64,000 bases of DNA from positions 19,911,626 through 19,975,625 of the forward strand of contig NC_135562.1 in NCBI RefSeq assembly GCF_964340395.1, given 5' to 3'. Origin of the DNA: Glandiceps talaboti (taxonomy: Eukaryota; Hemichordata; Enteropneusta; Spengelidae). The translations under genes and the position numbers were made by a program. Each line of letters begins with the position of its first letter. The stretch's first letter is position 1. A model generated the notes under the pieces. The model was not told the DNA's origin. It made no database searches and saw only the letters and a program-made list of their open reading frames with translations. Shown here in pieces: positions 1 to 12,024 of this stretch.

Positions 1-819
1 AATCCCAAAACTGTTAAACATCAAAACACTGATTGCAAAGACGAAATACAAGACAATTACAATACTATTTATTTTTATGCAAGTTCATCAGTTATGCAAA
101 TTAGTATGTAACATTACAACTCAACTATTGTCTATTCAAACGGTTGGATTCCTATGCTATAAATGTATAGATGTATGTGAATTATACTAATTGAAAAGCA
201 AACCTCCAATTGTATAAATGTATATAAATGGTATTGGGTCATCATCATCGTGTAAACCAAGTATATAGAATATGAAGACGCTACTATATAAGGAATTACC
301 TAATGACTGAAAGTAATTACTTTTGCCAATCATGCTGATTAATATGTAAGTCATGTCTAACAGATGTATCCAATATAAGTGTTATCATACATGGGGTTGT
401 AATCAGCCACTGACAACATATTGTATATTTTACTACATAACATTTATATGCAAATATGTCTCATTACTTTTATTAGTATATTCATATTAGTATATTCATT
501 GAGATTTGAATCGAATCAACAAATAACGAAGACTTGCTATTTTAACGCCTCGGTCCAAAACACTTCATATATATTTGCATAATTACTGGCAAAGTATTTA
601 CTGATGTTCTAATCCCCGGATATTGTATCGGTTAATGTCTATTGATGTATTAATAGAAAAGAAGAAATCCGTAAATTTATTCATATAAGAAAATATGTCA
701 GTGTGTATACAAATATCCCTCTGTGAAGGGAACTTTTCTCCAGGTGATATAACTTGAAAACAAAGCGATACAGTATTGTCAAAGTTGTCTAGTAGTCTTA
801 AGAAGTGTAGTAATTCTAA
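1..819. other. AT-rich intergenic, no gene seen
   Basis: No open frame with coding character, RNA gene or clear repeat structure was found here. Apart from a 13-bp direct repeat (attagtatattca, about 473-500) the stretch looks like unconstrained AT-rich DNA. Confidence 0.5.
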
Positions 820-827
820 TATATATG

Positions 828-861
<34 letters not shown>

Positions 862-888
862 TGTATGTATGTATGTATGTATGTATGT
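820..888. repeat. (GTAT)n microsatellite
   Basis: An ATGT/GTAT tetranucleotide tract of about 60 bases. It keeps reading frames open on the minus strand, which explains poly Tyr-Ile-His frames there; these are not genes. Confidence 0.95.
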
Positions 889-1261
889 TAAGCAGTTCAT
901 TTGAACATATACAATAAACAGTAGAGTATCTCTGGTCAAGACGTTTCTTCTTGAGTGTATATATTCCTAAGATGCTATTAAAACTTGAATTTGCTATGCC
1001 GCGTTTCGCATTCAATGTACCATTCGAAAATCATTCAGAAGTAAGGTTACTCAGTTGACATCATATTCTGACTAGACTTCTTGAAGCCTTAAGGTATGGT
1101 ACATATGTATCATTTATGCACTTCTGTATATACATACGTGGAATGGCAATTAGATCGTAAGTAAAGTAAGAGAACACCGGTACCAGTCTTGTTCAAGTTA
1201 CATGTAAGAGGTTTGCACCTGTATAAAAGTATACCATTAGTATTCTGGTGTCATCTAACAG

Positions 1262-2387
1262 ACGAATTATCAGAATCAGAATCAGAATCAGCATTACTTT
1301 ATTCATCCCACGAGGGGAAATTAAAACGACTATTGAGTCTTTGATATGGACAGGTGCTGGGTCACGCTGAACTTTTCTAAAATCAATACAGAGCTCTTTG
1401 GTCTTTAAAACATTAAGATACAGATAATTATCATTACACCAGTCAGTAAATCTCTCAATCTCATCTAAATAAATCGAATCATCATCATTGCTGATCTTCC
1501 CAACCATTGCTGTATCATCTGCAAATTTGACCAATGGACACGAGATGTCAGAATTCCGGCAGCTGGCAGTATACAGTGTGAAAAGGAAGGGTGCTAAAAC
1601 AGTGCCCTGGAGCGCACCTGTATTAGTATACGCTACGTCAGATTTTTTACCATTTAAAGACACCATCTGTGGCCTATTAGTAAGGTAATTAAAAATCCAA
1701 TGTACAGTTGAAGGTGACAAGTTCATCGCTAAAAGTTTCTGAACAATAAGATGTGGCTGTATAGTGTTAAAAGCACTTGAAAAGTCGAAGAACATTAATC
1801 TGATTGAACTTCCAGGTTTTTCTAAATGAGAATATACATTATTTAAAACATGTAACATCGCATCCTCTATACCACTATTCGTACGATAGGCAAACTGTAA
1901 TGGGTCTATAAAATCAGAGACTAAAACTGTTATTTAAAACCACTCGTTCACAGACTTTCATAACGGCTGACGTCAATGCAACTGGTCTAAGATCGTTCAT
2001 TGATGATATCACAGCTTTCTTTGAGACGGGAACAATATGAGAAGTTTTCCATGACATTGGAACTATGTCATGCTTAAAACACAAATTGAATATGACAGAA
2101 AGAATACTAGCAAGTTGATCAGCGCAAGACTTCAGAACACGGGGAGTAACATTATCAGGCCCCGAAGCTTTGTTTGGGAGCACACTGTGGAGCACCCGAC
2201 GCACCTCTTCCTCGTCGGTCGAGAGACGTTCACTATCGTTGACATTTGCGGACGCCGCGCTCAGTTAATTCCTGATCCGTGTATGATCGATAGAGAAATC
2301 ATGGCAATCAAACCTGCTATAGAATGAATTTAATTCGTTTGCACGGGTTGTTGAATTGCCTCCTGTAATTCTGTAATGATATTGTTG
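1262..2387 (-). pseudogene. Non-LTR retrotransposon reverse transcriptase, 3' half with tail
   Basis: Read on the minus strand this is the reverse transcriptase part of a LINE, probably of the Rex1/Babar-CR1 group. About 2387-2205 gives the linker ending in RANELN. About 2204-1914 gives the RT N-terminus (NKASGPDNVTPRVLKSCADQ, then NDLRPVALTS). 1920-1330 gives the palm: FFDFSSAFNTI, GALQGTVLAPFLFTLY and the catalytic FADDTAMVG. A frameshift near 1915-1930 splits the palm from the N-terminus. The frame runs straight from KDSIV into a 3' UTR with TTTAATTTCCCCTCGTGGG and a short (GATTCT)n tail at 1265-1290, so the thumb region is deleted. There is no intact ORF2, so it is a dead copy. The clade assignment rests on motif memory and is less certain than the RT call. 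Confidence 0.88.
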
Positions 2388-2911
2388 AATTGAAACGGGT
2401 ACAGAAAGAATTAAAATATAAAATAAGGAAAGCAAAGGATGAATATAAGAGGAAAGTAGAAAATAAATTTAGAAGTAATGATATGAAGAAAGTATGGGAC
2501 GGACTGAAACTTATGAGTGGTTACTCTAACAGTAGCAAACACACCATTGTTACAGGAGGCAATTCAACAACCCGTGCAAACGAATTAAATTCATCTGAGG
2601 TGGTCTCAGACAACGATACAAGAAAAGAAGGTATAGGCCTTATCTTCCGGTAATAATAACAAGTAACGTTCAATCTTTACCAAACAAGGTCGACGAACTT
2701 GCCACCTGTGTCAAATTCCAACATGAATACCGTAACTGCAGTATTATGTGTTTGACTGAGACTTGGTTAACAGAAGATGTATCGGACACACATGTAAACA
2801 TCGAGGTGACAGAACGAAAGATTCGGGGAAAAAGACGGGTGGTGGAGTATGTTTATTCGTTAATGAAAAGTGGTGTCATGTTAACAATATGTCAACGAAA
2901 AGTCAAATGTG
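2388..2911 (+). pseudogene. Inverted pieces of the same LINE: post-endonuclease linker then endonuclease N-terminus
   Basis: On the plus strand, opposite to the RT next to it, 2390-2600 encodes the basic linker that in intact elements lies between endonuclease and RT (KELKYKIRKAKDEYKRKVEN, ending TTRANELNSS). 2603-2911 then encodes the start of the APE-type endonuclease: GGLRQRYKKRRYR, SNVQSLPNKVDELATC, IMCLTETWLTEDVSD and, after a frame change, TGGGVCLFVNEKWCHVNNMS. Intact elements have endonuclease before linker; here the order is reversed, so two pieces have been rejoined. Each outer edge repeats a few dozen bases also found at the edge of the neighbouring minus-strand piece. Confidence 0.85.
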
Positions 2912-2948
2912 TTCACATTTGACTTTTCGTTGACATATTGTTAACATG
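2877..2948. repeat. 35-bp perfect palindrome with 2-base loop
   Basis: Bases 2877-2911 are the exact reverse complement of 2914-2948, with TT between. The arms are endonuclease-coding sequence of the surrounding LINE, and the palindrome sits exactly where coding sense switches from + to -. Confidence 0.97.
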
Positions 2949-3160
2949 AATCGTTGTCTGAGACCACCTCTTCTACCTCTTTTCCTCGCTTTCCTTGGAT
3001 TGGTTGGTTCCATTTCCTCTGGGAGATCAAGTTGCGGACGTCTCATAGAAAACTGTGTTGACCGGAGTGAACACAGTTCCGCCATTGTGTACTGGATGGC
3101 CGAATTCGGTGACAAAAGGAGAGATTGACTTTGACCCAGTACAACTAACAGCAACACCAA
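2949..3160 (-). pseudogene. LINE segment upstream of the endonuclease
   Basis: The minus strand encodes a short frame ending RKARKRGRRGGLRQR. The GGLRQR block is the same one that opens the plus-strand endonuclease piece at 2603, so about 21 bases (gaggtggtctcagacaacga) are present twice in inverted orientation. This is the segment that would precede the endonuclease in the intact element. The rest of the frame (LPEEMEPTNP and upstream) is not recognised. Confidence 0.6.
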
Positions 3161-5040
3161 TAAAGTACATAAAACGACAGTCTTACAAACGGTAACTATA
3201 CTTATTTCTTGGCTGGCAAGCTAGTCCAGGAAAGTATGCAGAAACGAACAAAAATTGAAAATATTCTGGAGCTTGAACCGTCTGTGTCGCTACATGAGCA
3301 GCGCCACCATGCATTCAGCGCCACCATGCATGCATATCTCTGATGTAGAACCAAGTGTTTTGGAACAAGGGTCAGCATATCGTCGTTATTGGGGTACACT
3401 TGTAAAGTACACAAGATATACTACGCTGATATCAAAATCTGTATTTGCATTTGGTATCAGAACGTTATAAATTCCAGGAAATATTTTTTTAGATTTCCTT
3501 ATTCATCAACTTTGTGTTTCATCTGAACTTGTGATACATGTATCACGTACAGGAAGCAGCCAGTCAGCATTCTAAAATTTTATGATTTTCTAATGTAAGT
3601 CGACATGATCGCTGCTCCTTGTGATGATATCTTTGATAGGGTCACAGCACGTCCTTAGATTTAGGTTCTAATCTGAACAAAGGATAGACATGTCCAAGAA
3701 TGATAGGTTGTTTGGATAGTCATGGTAACTGTACAATGTGAGTCTTTGGTGATTGCGATTGACTGGGGATTGCTACATTGATAGACTGGCGTCTCACACA
3801 GAGCCCTTTTGTACTCTAGCTATAGAATATGATAGTGTTCTTTTATATGAAACATTCAAGTCTCTCAAGCCTTTACATTTAATACTGAACAACGGCACAT
3901 CATCACCGCATAAGTAATTCCAGTGAAGCGACATATGACCGTGTACCTCTAACTGCATCACACTGTGTGTTCTCACAAGCCAGAGTATATTTTTCAGCTG
4001 ATCATGCTAAATAAAACGGGCTCTCTGATTGACTATACCCATTAGCCTAAGACGGGTGTCCAAATATACTGCATTGTTCTCGATTTCTTCACAGAGGGCG
4101 TAGGTTAGTGGTTTACGACAAAGCAGAATTCATTATTCCAACAAATAATTTGGTACATCCATTAATTACAACAAAGGGCACATTGTCGATAAAAAAAATT
4201 ATGTAGCTTTCAGCATGAGTCATTTGCATAATTGATAATGAGATTGCATACTTCAAATATGATATAAGTTTGTACATACATTGATGATAACAAAGAATAT
4301 ATGCCCAATAAAAGCTACTTAATAGAGTTTTTATCAGTTTTTGTTATTACACAATTAATGGAATTTACCAATTCAGGTATATAACATGTATGGTTTATCG
4401 TAGAATTCAGATAGTGCGTGTATTAGTAGATTCAGATACTTTATTGCCACATGTATCATTACTATATTGGAATGTGAGTTTACGAGCGCTCCTTATTGAG
4501 GCAAAATATTTTTTTTTTAAATGTTTATTTCGAATAACATGAATTCAAAAAATAAGATATGTAGTCTGATTTTTATTTTATTTTACTATGAATTTTTAAA
4601 AATGACTTCGACCCACGATAACAATACTTTGTGAGAGTTTGAAGGGGTGTAAAAGAAGTAAATGAAGACGAACATGTTATTTAGACTGTACTGTTATAGT
4701 CTAAAAAGTCTGGTTTCTCTTTCGAATACTATGTTTTAAAAATGACCACAGCTGAGGCAGGGGCATGAAGGTGTACACTGAAGTAGAAGTAAATTATTAT
4801 TATTTTACCTGAGGTTTGCATGAAAACTGTTTAAGGTCGGAGTCTTAAACTAGGGTCGGTCGGGATGTCGGAAACTTTTTTATTTGGCCTTACTAAAGTT
4901 ACAGATAACAAGCCATCGTAGATAACATACTCCCCGCTGTTTGAGAGCCGTTGATCCTTGTTCGGATTGTAACACTTCTTGTCTGTGATAGGTGCAATCA
5001 CAAACTAACATGCATATATGTACCTGATAGTACACTACCC
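3161..5040. other. Intergenic, no gene seen
   Basis: Only short frames occur. A 16-base tandem copy (cagcgccaccatgcat) lies at about 3298-3332. No splice-bounded coding segment or RNA gene was recognised. Confidence 0.45.
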
Positions 5041-5940
5041 TTATAACAAGATTGACGGAAATTGGTCTGCTCAGACATGTCTGCCAAATGGCTCCAGATG
5101 TGAAATAATAATAACAGAATGGCTGCCTAGCAGTCCTGTTGGATCATAACATGACACAAGTTGACACATATATACATCATAGTACATTGTCTTTATTATT
5201 ATTACATTTACATGTTTTAGTGGAAATTGTTCATGCATGTCTGTGTAATTTTCCCAAACATGGAAAAATCATAACAAAATGTTCAAAGCCATTATGCAGA
5301 CATGCCGGAACAGATCTCATTCAAAGTTGGTGTAAGAACAGTGTTTGTCCAGTGGCCATATCGGATTGTATCGTGACACAAGTTGATATGTATGTGAAGA
5401 TTATAGTACAATATATATCCTTGTATCCAGTTTAAAGGGAATTGGGTAAAACAGAATGGCCGCCCAGCGGCCATGTTGGATCATATCTTGATACAAGTTG
5501 ACATACATATATACATCATAGTACATTGTCTTTGTGTAAAGTTTTCATGGAAATTGTTCATGTTCACCCAGTAGTTATATTGGATTGTATCGTCACACAG
5601 GTTGACGTGCATATGAAGAATGTGGTAAAATATATATCCCTGTACCCAGTTTGAAGTGAATCGGTTCAGCCACATCGAAGTAATGGCTCTGGACATGACA
5701 AAATGGAAAGAAAATGGCCGTCAGGCAGCCATATTGGATCGTATCAAGACATACATTGACATGCATATGTATGCCATAGTGTGTTGCCCGTGTACCAAGT
5801 TTGATAGAAATTGGTCCAGTCATTTCCGAGAAATGGCTCCGGATGCACGGACGGACGGAGCCCAATCTATAACTCCGGCTTAAATAATATGGGTTAATAG
5901 TCAATCTATAAGTCCGACTTCGTCCAGCGGGGACTAAAAT
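5041..5940. repeat. Helitron/pearl-like tandem core repeats with ACGG tract
   Basis: Five diverged repeats start with a motif like TTGGATCRTATCNNGACACA near 5138, 5361, 5475, 5580 and 5733 (spacing about 105-223 bases). They are followed by ACGGACGGACGG at about 5848-5859 and by a conserved end, CCAGCGGGGACTAAAAT, near 5924-5940. Core repeats plus an ACGG microsatellite plus a fixed 3' flank is the layout of CvA/pearl elements, non-autonomous Helitron relatives known from bivalves and other marine invertebrates. The family link is by architecture, not alignment. The frames in this block are repeat artefacts. Confidence 0.6.
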
Positions 5941-6823
5941 GAAAATATAAAAATGACGACAACAGGTCAGAACAACGCAATGCGGCCAGAACAATCGTCT
6001 GACAGACTTAGGCTGCAAGTTTTCCTTATGGAAGGCATTCAGTGTACATCTTGTTAGCCATGATACATGAATACAGCTTTTTAATTTCTTCGATTTGGAA
6101 ATTACATTTTGAGACAAAGCAAGATTAAAATGTGAAGTATCTATTTAATGCCTGCACTATAGAAAAAAGTGACAACAGTATCATGTTAATAGTACGTACA
6201 TGCACTAGGTGATAATATTTGCAAATTGGTACTTGATAATTGATAATTGATAAGTAATACTTAATTCATGTCTCCAAATGAAAATCACTACAGTTCTCCA
6301 ATTTATAATAAATACATCAGATGTTTAGGATTCAGACCAAGACAAATCCATTGAAAGGAAATATCAGAATCATCGATATGTGACATACTATGAAAATACT
6401 ATATACCGATTTACTAAAAAATCATGGAGATAAATGTACACAGTACAATAAATAGGTGATGTTTAAGGAGTATCCCTTCTATAAGTTAGAATCTAATTGG
6501 TACTTTGGAAACCTACCATAACCTATACTCTAATAGACTTTAACTATTGATCGTGGATAATAACGTAATTTTATTATGCTCATATGCAATCCGTGAAGAA
6601 AATAATATAAAGCTGAAATTCTGATGTTAATATACGTCTTGGCAATATTACTATAGTTTACCTAAAAAGAACCCCATAGAAGTCACTATTGATAATGATG
6701 GTTAAACGTGCTTTAATAGTGACCCTTAACTATTAATATAATAGTATGCCATGGAGTTATTTTGACCAAACTAAATAATACTGAAATCTGTACAGCTCTG
6801 GGTCTTGTCCTGTTAACTCAGTT
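5941..6823. other. Intergenic, no gene seen
   Basis: AT-rich sequence with no coding segment or strong repeat apart from short AT-rich near-repeats. Confidence 0.45.
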
Positions 6824-6998
6824 GTTATGAGATATGTTCGATATCAATCTGATTAAAATCCGATGTAGATGAGGCGATCAGGCTAAAAACGTAAACATGT
6901 ACTACGAAGGTTAATTCAAGCAAAATAACGAAGTTAAAATAGCAATGAATGATTAGCCGACATCTACATCTGATTTTAGTTATGATATGTTCGATATT
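6824..6998. mobile_element. MITE copy 1 with flanking direct repeats
   Basis: The core, 6846-6978, has imperfect inverted ends (AATCTGATTAAAATCCGATG at the left, CATCTACATCTGATTTTA at the right) around a short AT-rich centre. A second copy is at 19516-19661 and a related fold-back element at 32190-32554. The core is flanked by 20-21-base direct repeats (gttatgagatatgttcgat at 6824 and a copy one base shorter at 6979), which is longer than a usual DNA-transposon target duplication. No coding capacity. Confidence 0.75.
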
Positions 6999-7597
6999 AC
7001 TGTCACATAGTGATCAATTGTGCTTTAGTGGTGACCTTTGACATATATCCATACATTGACTGTATGATATCAGTGCACATCTCTCTGCATGGCAAGATAT
7101 AGTTGTTTTAATTACCTCTATAATTCTGTGATCTATTCTCTATTGACCTATATCGACTCGTGATGTATGTCACATGATAATGACACGAAATCACAGCATG
7201 TCCTTGTCAATGACTTGGTTTCAACTATATATCATAAATGAAGAAGTATGATCAAGTGGTCCCACGATATCTTTAATACTTGGCATGAAGCATTGATATT
7301 TATATGTTGTCGTTTTTGCACTGGATTAATTTTGAATTGATTGGGTCTCCTTATAGTAACTCTAAGCTTTGAAATAACATGGGTTAATAGTCAAAATTAT
7401 AGGATGTACATGGTGTATTAGATAATGCGTCAACAGGACGTCATTGTCTAGATAACATGCGATCATGTAGAAGGCTATCTCCCCTGGTAAGGTGGAGTAA
7501 ATACATACATGTAACGATAGGCACTCCCTTGAAGACATGGAATATTAAATTCTAGCAAACGGAGTCCGAGGCATTTCAAACACAAAACTTCCACTGA
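6999..7597. other. Intergenic, no gene seen
   Basis: No coding segment was recognised. Near 7380 is a phrase (gggttaatagtcaaa) that also occurs at the end of the 5.9-kb array, perhaps a small fragment of it. Confidence 0.4.
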
Positions 7598-8060
7598 TGT
7601 TAAAGTCGCAGATGCTGTTTTGATAAGCTTTTTGAACTTGTGAAAGTACTTACATAAAAACTCGATTAAATTGATTATTTGTATATGTTGATGTCAATGC
7701 ATTCATTCTATGACAGTACAGTTGGCTGCTGCAGTAAGTTGATCAGTTAATTGCATAGAAGGAATCCCTCGACATCTGTATACGATAATAAATTACGTCA
7801 TCGGATTGTTTTGTAAGTTTTATCTTAATATCAATGTTGAGTTCAGTCAATTGCAAGTAATGGTTAAAGTGGGACAAACTGAGTTTATAAACTTGTCTAC
7901 TCAGGTGACAAACCATCGATTACACTATTCTAGTATAATGTAAATGTCGATGTATATCTTCTATGACATTATTCTTATCGTTTGGCATTATTAGAACAAT
8001 TGATTGCAAGTTAGGGATTTACTCGACATTTTATACATATAAAAGTTACGTCATCAGATC
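7598..8060. repeat. Diverged repeat copies also found after the GPCR exon
   Basis: Bases 7598-7660 and 7866-7900 both resemble 12329-12390 (shared phrase like AAAGTGGCACAAGCTGAGTT, then CTTACATAAAA), followed by loosely matching sequence. This is either a dispersed repeat family or duplicated intron sequence from the GPCR locus at 12 kb. No TM6-TM7 exon copy was found next to these units. Confidence 0.4.
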
Positions 8061-8660
8061 ATTTACAAGAAATCTCTTTATACTGAGTTTAATTTGTGGC
8101 AATCACAAGACTAGTGATTGTTAAGTATGCTTTAGTAAGTAGAATGCTGCAAATATCTAAAGGTACCCCCTTCCAAAACGTCTAAACTTACCCCCCCCCC
8201 CCGTCCAACACGTCTAAACTCAGCTTATGCCCCTTTAATTATGCTTCACCAAGTAGCAAACAACAACTACGTGTTTTGATATACAGCCAAACTTACAACA
8301 AAGAACGTATGCACACGGCTTGTGCCTCTTTAGTCAGGGCCTCAGAAAATATACTAAATATACTAAGGGACGATCGCACAATGCCGGACAAGTTCAACAA
8401 ACGAACATAGTTCAGTAAGGGCAAAAACCCCTCCCCTCTCCCCCTGAACTAACGCTCACAAGTGCGACATCGAACATTTATATATGATGTAAACTATAAA
8501 AAGACAACCTGCTATTAACAAGCTTGAAAATGTACTACATATTACATCAAACGGGTAAGTGGTTAACGTTGAACAAACCACCTAACCGATGTTGTTGACA
8601 TTTGCCTAGGGTAAATTTCATATGCCTTTGATAACGTGGTATTGGCGCCACCCCTCAGGA

Positions 8661-9275
8661 CGTTTCAGTGAATTTGAATGCAAAACTGTTGTATAACATT
8701 AACGTCAAACGTATGGGTAATAGTGTATCGGGAGTGGAATTACTAAAACATGCATATGATATACAATTGGTGTAATTTGTATGCACTACATTGCTAACAT
8801 CGTACTAGAAGTAGGCCTTGCTTTAAAGGTACAAGCTGAGTTATATGTTGTTGTGGTGTAATTCTTTCTACATTATATAATAAATGTTATTCACGGTATT
8901 CAACTTACTGATGTATAGTTGTATACTTAACCATCACGTGCAATTGACAACTCAAATCTGATACTATATATTCGTCCCAGTGAATTCGAATGCTAATGTT
9001 TTGTATAACATTTACGTCAAACGTATGGGTAATATTGTATAGGGAGGAGAATTACTAAAACATGCATGTGATATACACTTGGTGTAATTTGTATGTTCTA
9101 CATTGCTAACAGCAAACTAGAAGAAAGCCATGCTTCAAAGGCAGAAGCTGACTTTTATCTTGTTGTGGTGTATTTTTTTCTGCTATTAATACATGTTATT
9201 CACGGTATTCAACTTACTGATTTATAGTTGTATACTTAACGTACGTGCAATTGACAACTCAAACTTGGTACTAGG
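8661..9275. repeat. Tandem duplication, period 312 bases
   Basis: Copy 1 (8661-8972) and copy 2 (8973-about 9275) are head to tail and clearly similar over their whole length. Shared blocks include ACGTCAAACGTATGGGTAAT, ACTAAAACATGCAT and GTTATTCACGGTATTCAACT. The divergence shows it is not recent. No coding frame is conserved between the copies. Confidence 0.92.
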
Positions 9276-9384
9276 ATATAACTTATAAATGAGTTGATGA
9301 CGTATTTTATTATATGTATAAAAATGTACAACAACTCCCAACTAAATATGCAGTCAACATTTCTAATAATGTCAGAACACAAAT

Positions 9385-9444
9385 TGTAATGTCATAGAAG
9401 GTATGCATTGACACTGTAATGTCATAGAAGGTATGCATTGACAC
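9385..9444. repeat. Exact 30-bp tandem duplication
   Basis: Bases 9385-9414 and 9415-9444 are identical (unit begins tgtaatgtcatagaaggt), indicating a recent slippage or template-switch event. Confidence 0.97.
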
Positions 9445-11085
9445 TAACATTATGTCAGTGAATCAACGCCTTATGTCAGTATTTTCACGTAATCAAAGTT
9501 TAGCTTATAAAACCAGTTTCTGTCATTTTAGCAGTGTACCATTATGTATTTGACACACACATTAACTTTCAATGAATGTCGTATATTTTCAGACGTAATC
9601 CGTTATGTTTTCTGAGGTCAAAAACAGGGAATGAAACGTCACTTATTAATCTTAACTTGATAGCAGAGTATACGTTATTGATTTCACACGAGGGAATAAA
9701 TCGTGATCAACACTTCCAATGCTGTCACAACAGTTTTATCACTTCAATGTGGGTTTCTGAAACCTAATGGACCGTAATACCTCTGGTGAATAAAACCACC
9801 CTTGCCGTCTCTATTCACGATAAATGTCGCCGTTTCCCTGAGAATACACAATGTGTGTATTTGTTGATGAAATATTTGGATATTCACGGCGTTTCATCTA
9901 CATGATATAGGTCTTTATCCTAATTACGTCAAAATTGATGTGGTGTGGTTTGATATATGACTGATGACCTTTGATCTGTACTTGAAATCAAATGTTCTCA
10001 CTTCTTAACAATTTCCTAGAAGGTAATCACATATTAGTCTGATAGGTGAGGGATGTACTAATAGCTTTTGTCAACATTCAGGTTTCTGTTTTTAATCTTA
10101 CAATACACGTTTATAAAACGGAGTGAATTATTTAATATGATGTAGAAAGCACAATGGTTTATAGTGACAATCACGTAAAAATAATGCTATTTACTTGAAG
10201 CATTACAAATTTCTTTCTGATTGGATATTTGCAGATTATCAGTCCTTCAGTATCCAGAAAGTCTGATGAAACTCTAATAGCGCGAATTGAATATATTCAT
10301 CTTCAAGGAAATACGTACCCTTTGCTAAAAAGTACTTTTTTCACACACCAGTGTTTAGTCCTGAATGTCTAGACATACTAAAGAAATGATTAATTGAACT
10401 CTTAAAAGACTGAACCATGTGATATTGTTAGGTGAAATCCTCCTTTTCTTAGTTACTTTGGTTTGTAGTACATCTGAAGCAAGGCTAGAAATGCTTTGAC
10501 TCTTTCTGTGTCTGTCTGTCTGTCTGTCTGTCTGTCTGACAAAATTCATATCACCCTATTGGATTTATTCAGATATGACAGACGTTAATTTAGTTTTAGT
10601 CAATTTAGTTATTGTCGTCCAAAAACCATACTTTACGATTTTGACTATAAAGTCCTCTCAACACACGATTAGAAAATGTCCAGTATTCAAACCTAAATAT
10701 GAATTAGTATTTGACATATAGCAAAGTTTCAACCCACTTAGATACTAACGTGTTGTTGTGCAATACATGATAGAAAGTGTTTACTTCCTCAGTGATTGGC
10801 TGACTCTGTCAACCTAAGCCGAGTCATTAATATTCACATCACGTATGGTGTCAAGAACGATAAAAATGTGTGTGCTTTTTCTGGTGGACGCTCCGCTAAA
10901 GTTTGGTTTGAAATCGTTTTCCTAAGTATTTGGTGAGAGGACTTGTTCAAAAACAACCAGAGACGATACTAACAAATAAAAAAACTACGATATGTAATAT
11001 GCCACTCTGATATTTGATTGATTCCAAATCGGGTTTCTTGTGCTCATTACTTAAACAATGTTCTACGTTACATATCTTCGCATAG
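9445..11085. other. Intergenic or intronic, no clear exon
   Basis: A 63-codon plus-strand frame starts at 9576 but has no recognisable domain. A (TCTG)n tract lies at 10507-10538. If the GPCR gene at 12 kb extends upstream this could be intron, but no TM1-TM5 coding sequence was found. Confidence 0.4.
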
Positions 11086-11172
11086 ATCACAAAGATGATA
11101 ATAATGATGGCAGTGATGTTCCTAGCTTGATAATTACCCTTCCATATATTCAGCACTGTGGCGCAATTTACA
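11086..11172 (+). pseudogene. Decayed copy of the GPCR TM6 exon (copy A)
   Basis: After an acceptor-like TTCGCATAG, the plus strand reads ITKMIIIMMAVMFLA, two stops, then LPFHIFSTVAQFTA. This matches the intact TM6 exon at 12025 (VIKMLIVVVVMFAVCWLP, then LHIFNLVAKFNP) position by position, and the two stops replace exactly the Cys and Trp of the conserved CWLP motif. The match ends where the 57-base minisatellite begins. It cannot encode a working helix, so it is read as a pseudoexon from local exon duplication. Confidence 0.8.
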
Positions 11173-11567
11173 GCTAAAGCAAGGGGTCTTTGCCTAAAGA
11201 ATCACTGTACATAACATATACATTTACAGCTAAAAGGGGAGTGTTCGCCAGAAGACAACATATACATGCATGTACAGTTAAACCAGGGAGTGTTCGCCAG
11301 AGGACTGAACATAACATGAATTTACAGTTAAACAGGGAGTGTTTGCCAGAAGACAGTCCATAACATATACATTTACAGCTAAAACAGGGAGTGTTCGCCA
11401 GAAGACAGTACATAACATCTAAGCTAAAACAAGGCGTATTTGCCAGAAGACTGTACATGACATATACATTTACAGTTAAATGGGAATATCTTCCAGACAG
11501 TACATAACATATACATTTAGAGCTAAAAAGGAGGTTTTGCCAAAAGACTGTACATAACATATCCATT
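11173..11567. repeat. Minisatellite of about 57 bases, about seven copies
   Basis: The degenerate unit is built around ACATTTACAGCTAAAACAGG then GAGTGTTCGCCAGAAGACAG. The first unit runs into the end of pseudoexon A (caatttacagctaaagcaagg), suggesting the array grew from the edge of the duplicated exon. The long minus-strand frame across it is open because the repeat lacks stops in that frame; it is not a gene. Confidence 0.88.
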
Positions 11568-11881
11568 GAAGTCAATCAATTGATAAGCTGAGGTTGTTAT
11601 TCTTGAGTACTTTAATTTTACTTATGAACACGATGAGCGTGATTGCTATCTAAGACAGTATTGTTTACATTAATATAGTCTTTTGGACTCCCCTTGATAA
11701 CAACCATGGTGTGTCCAACAGTAAACGTGCTGTCATTTGTCAAACAACAATCTAAACTTGTGAAATTATCAACTTTGATCGTAAATCCATGTCATAAATA
11801 GTCTTCTGGTTAACACTGCCTGTTTGTAGCTGTAACCATATAGTGCATTCCCATTCAGTGAATATTTTCTAACTTCACACG

Positions 11882-11980
11882 GGAAATATTTTACTTGTTG
11901 TGGTAGTACTGTTCATTATTTGTTGGTTACCCATTGCTAATTAAATCTGATGGCGACATTGTACATCTACCCTTATTCAA
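11882..11980 (+). pseudogene. Decayed copy of the GPCR TM6 exon (copy B)
   Basis: The plus strand reads GNILLVVVVLFIICWLPIAN and then a stop. The DNA continues to match the intact exon (taaatctgatggcgacatt against ttaatctggtggcgaaatt) after a small deletion. CWLP is kept but the frame is lost right after it. It lies about 140 bases upstream of the intact exon, and the intervening intron sequence is also similar, so this was a short tandem duplication including the splice-acceptor region. Confidence 0.8.
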
Positions 11981-12024
11981 GGAATATATTCTAACAATGT
12001 TCTAATTCACATATCATTTCACAG

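Noticed and set aside
598-1015. Minus-strand frames with Tyr-Ile-His repeats
   Set aside because: They are translations of the (GTAT)n microsatellite and its flanks.
11174-11575. 133-codon minus-strand frame
   Set aside because: It lies wholly within the 57-base minisatellite and has only repeat-derived sequence.
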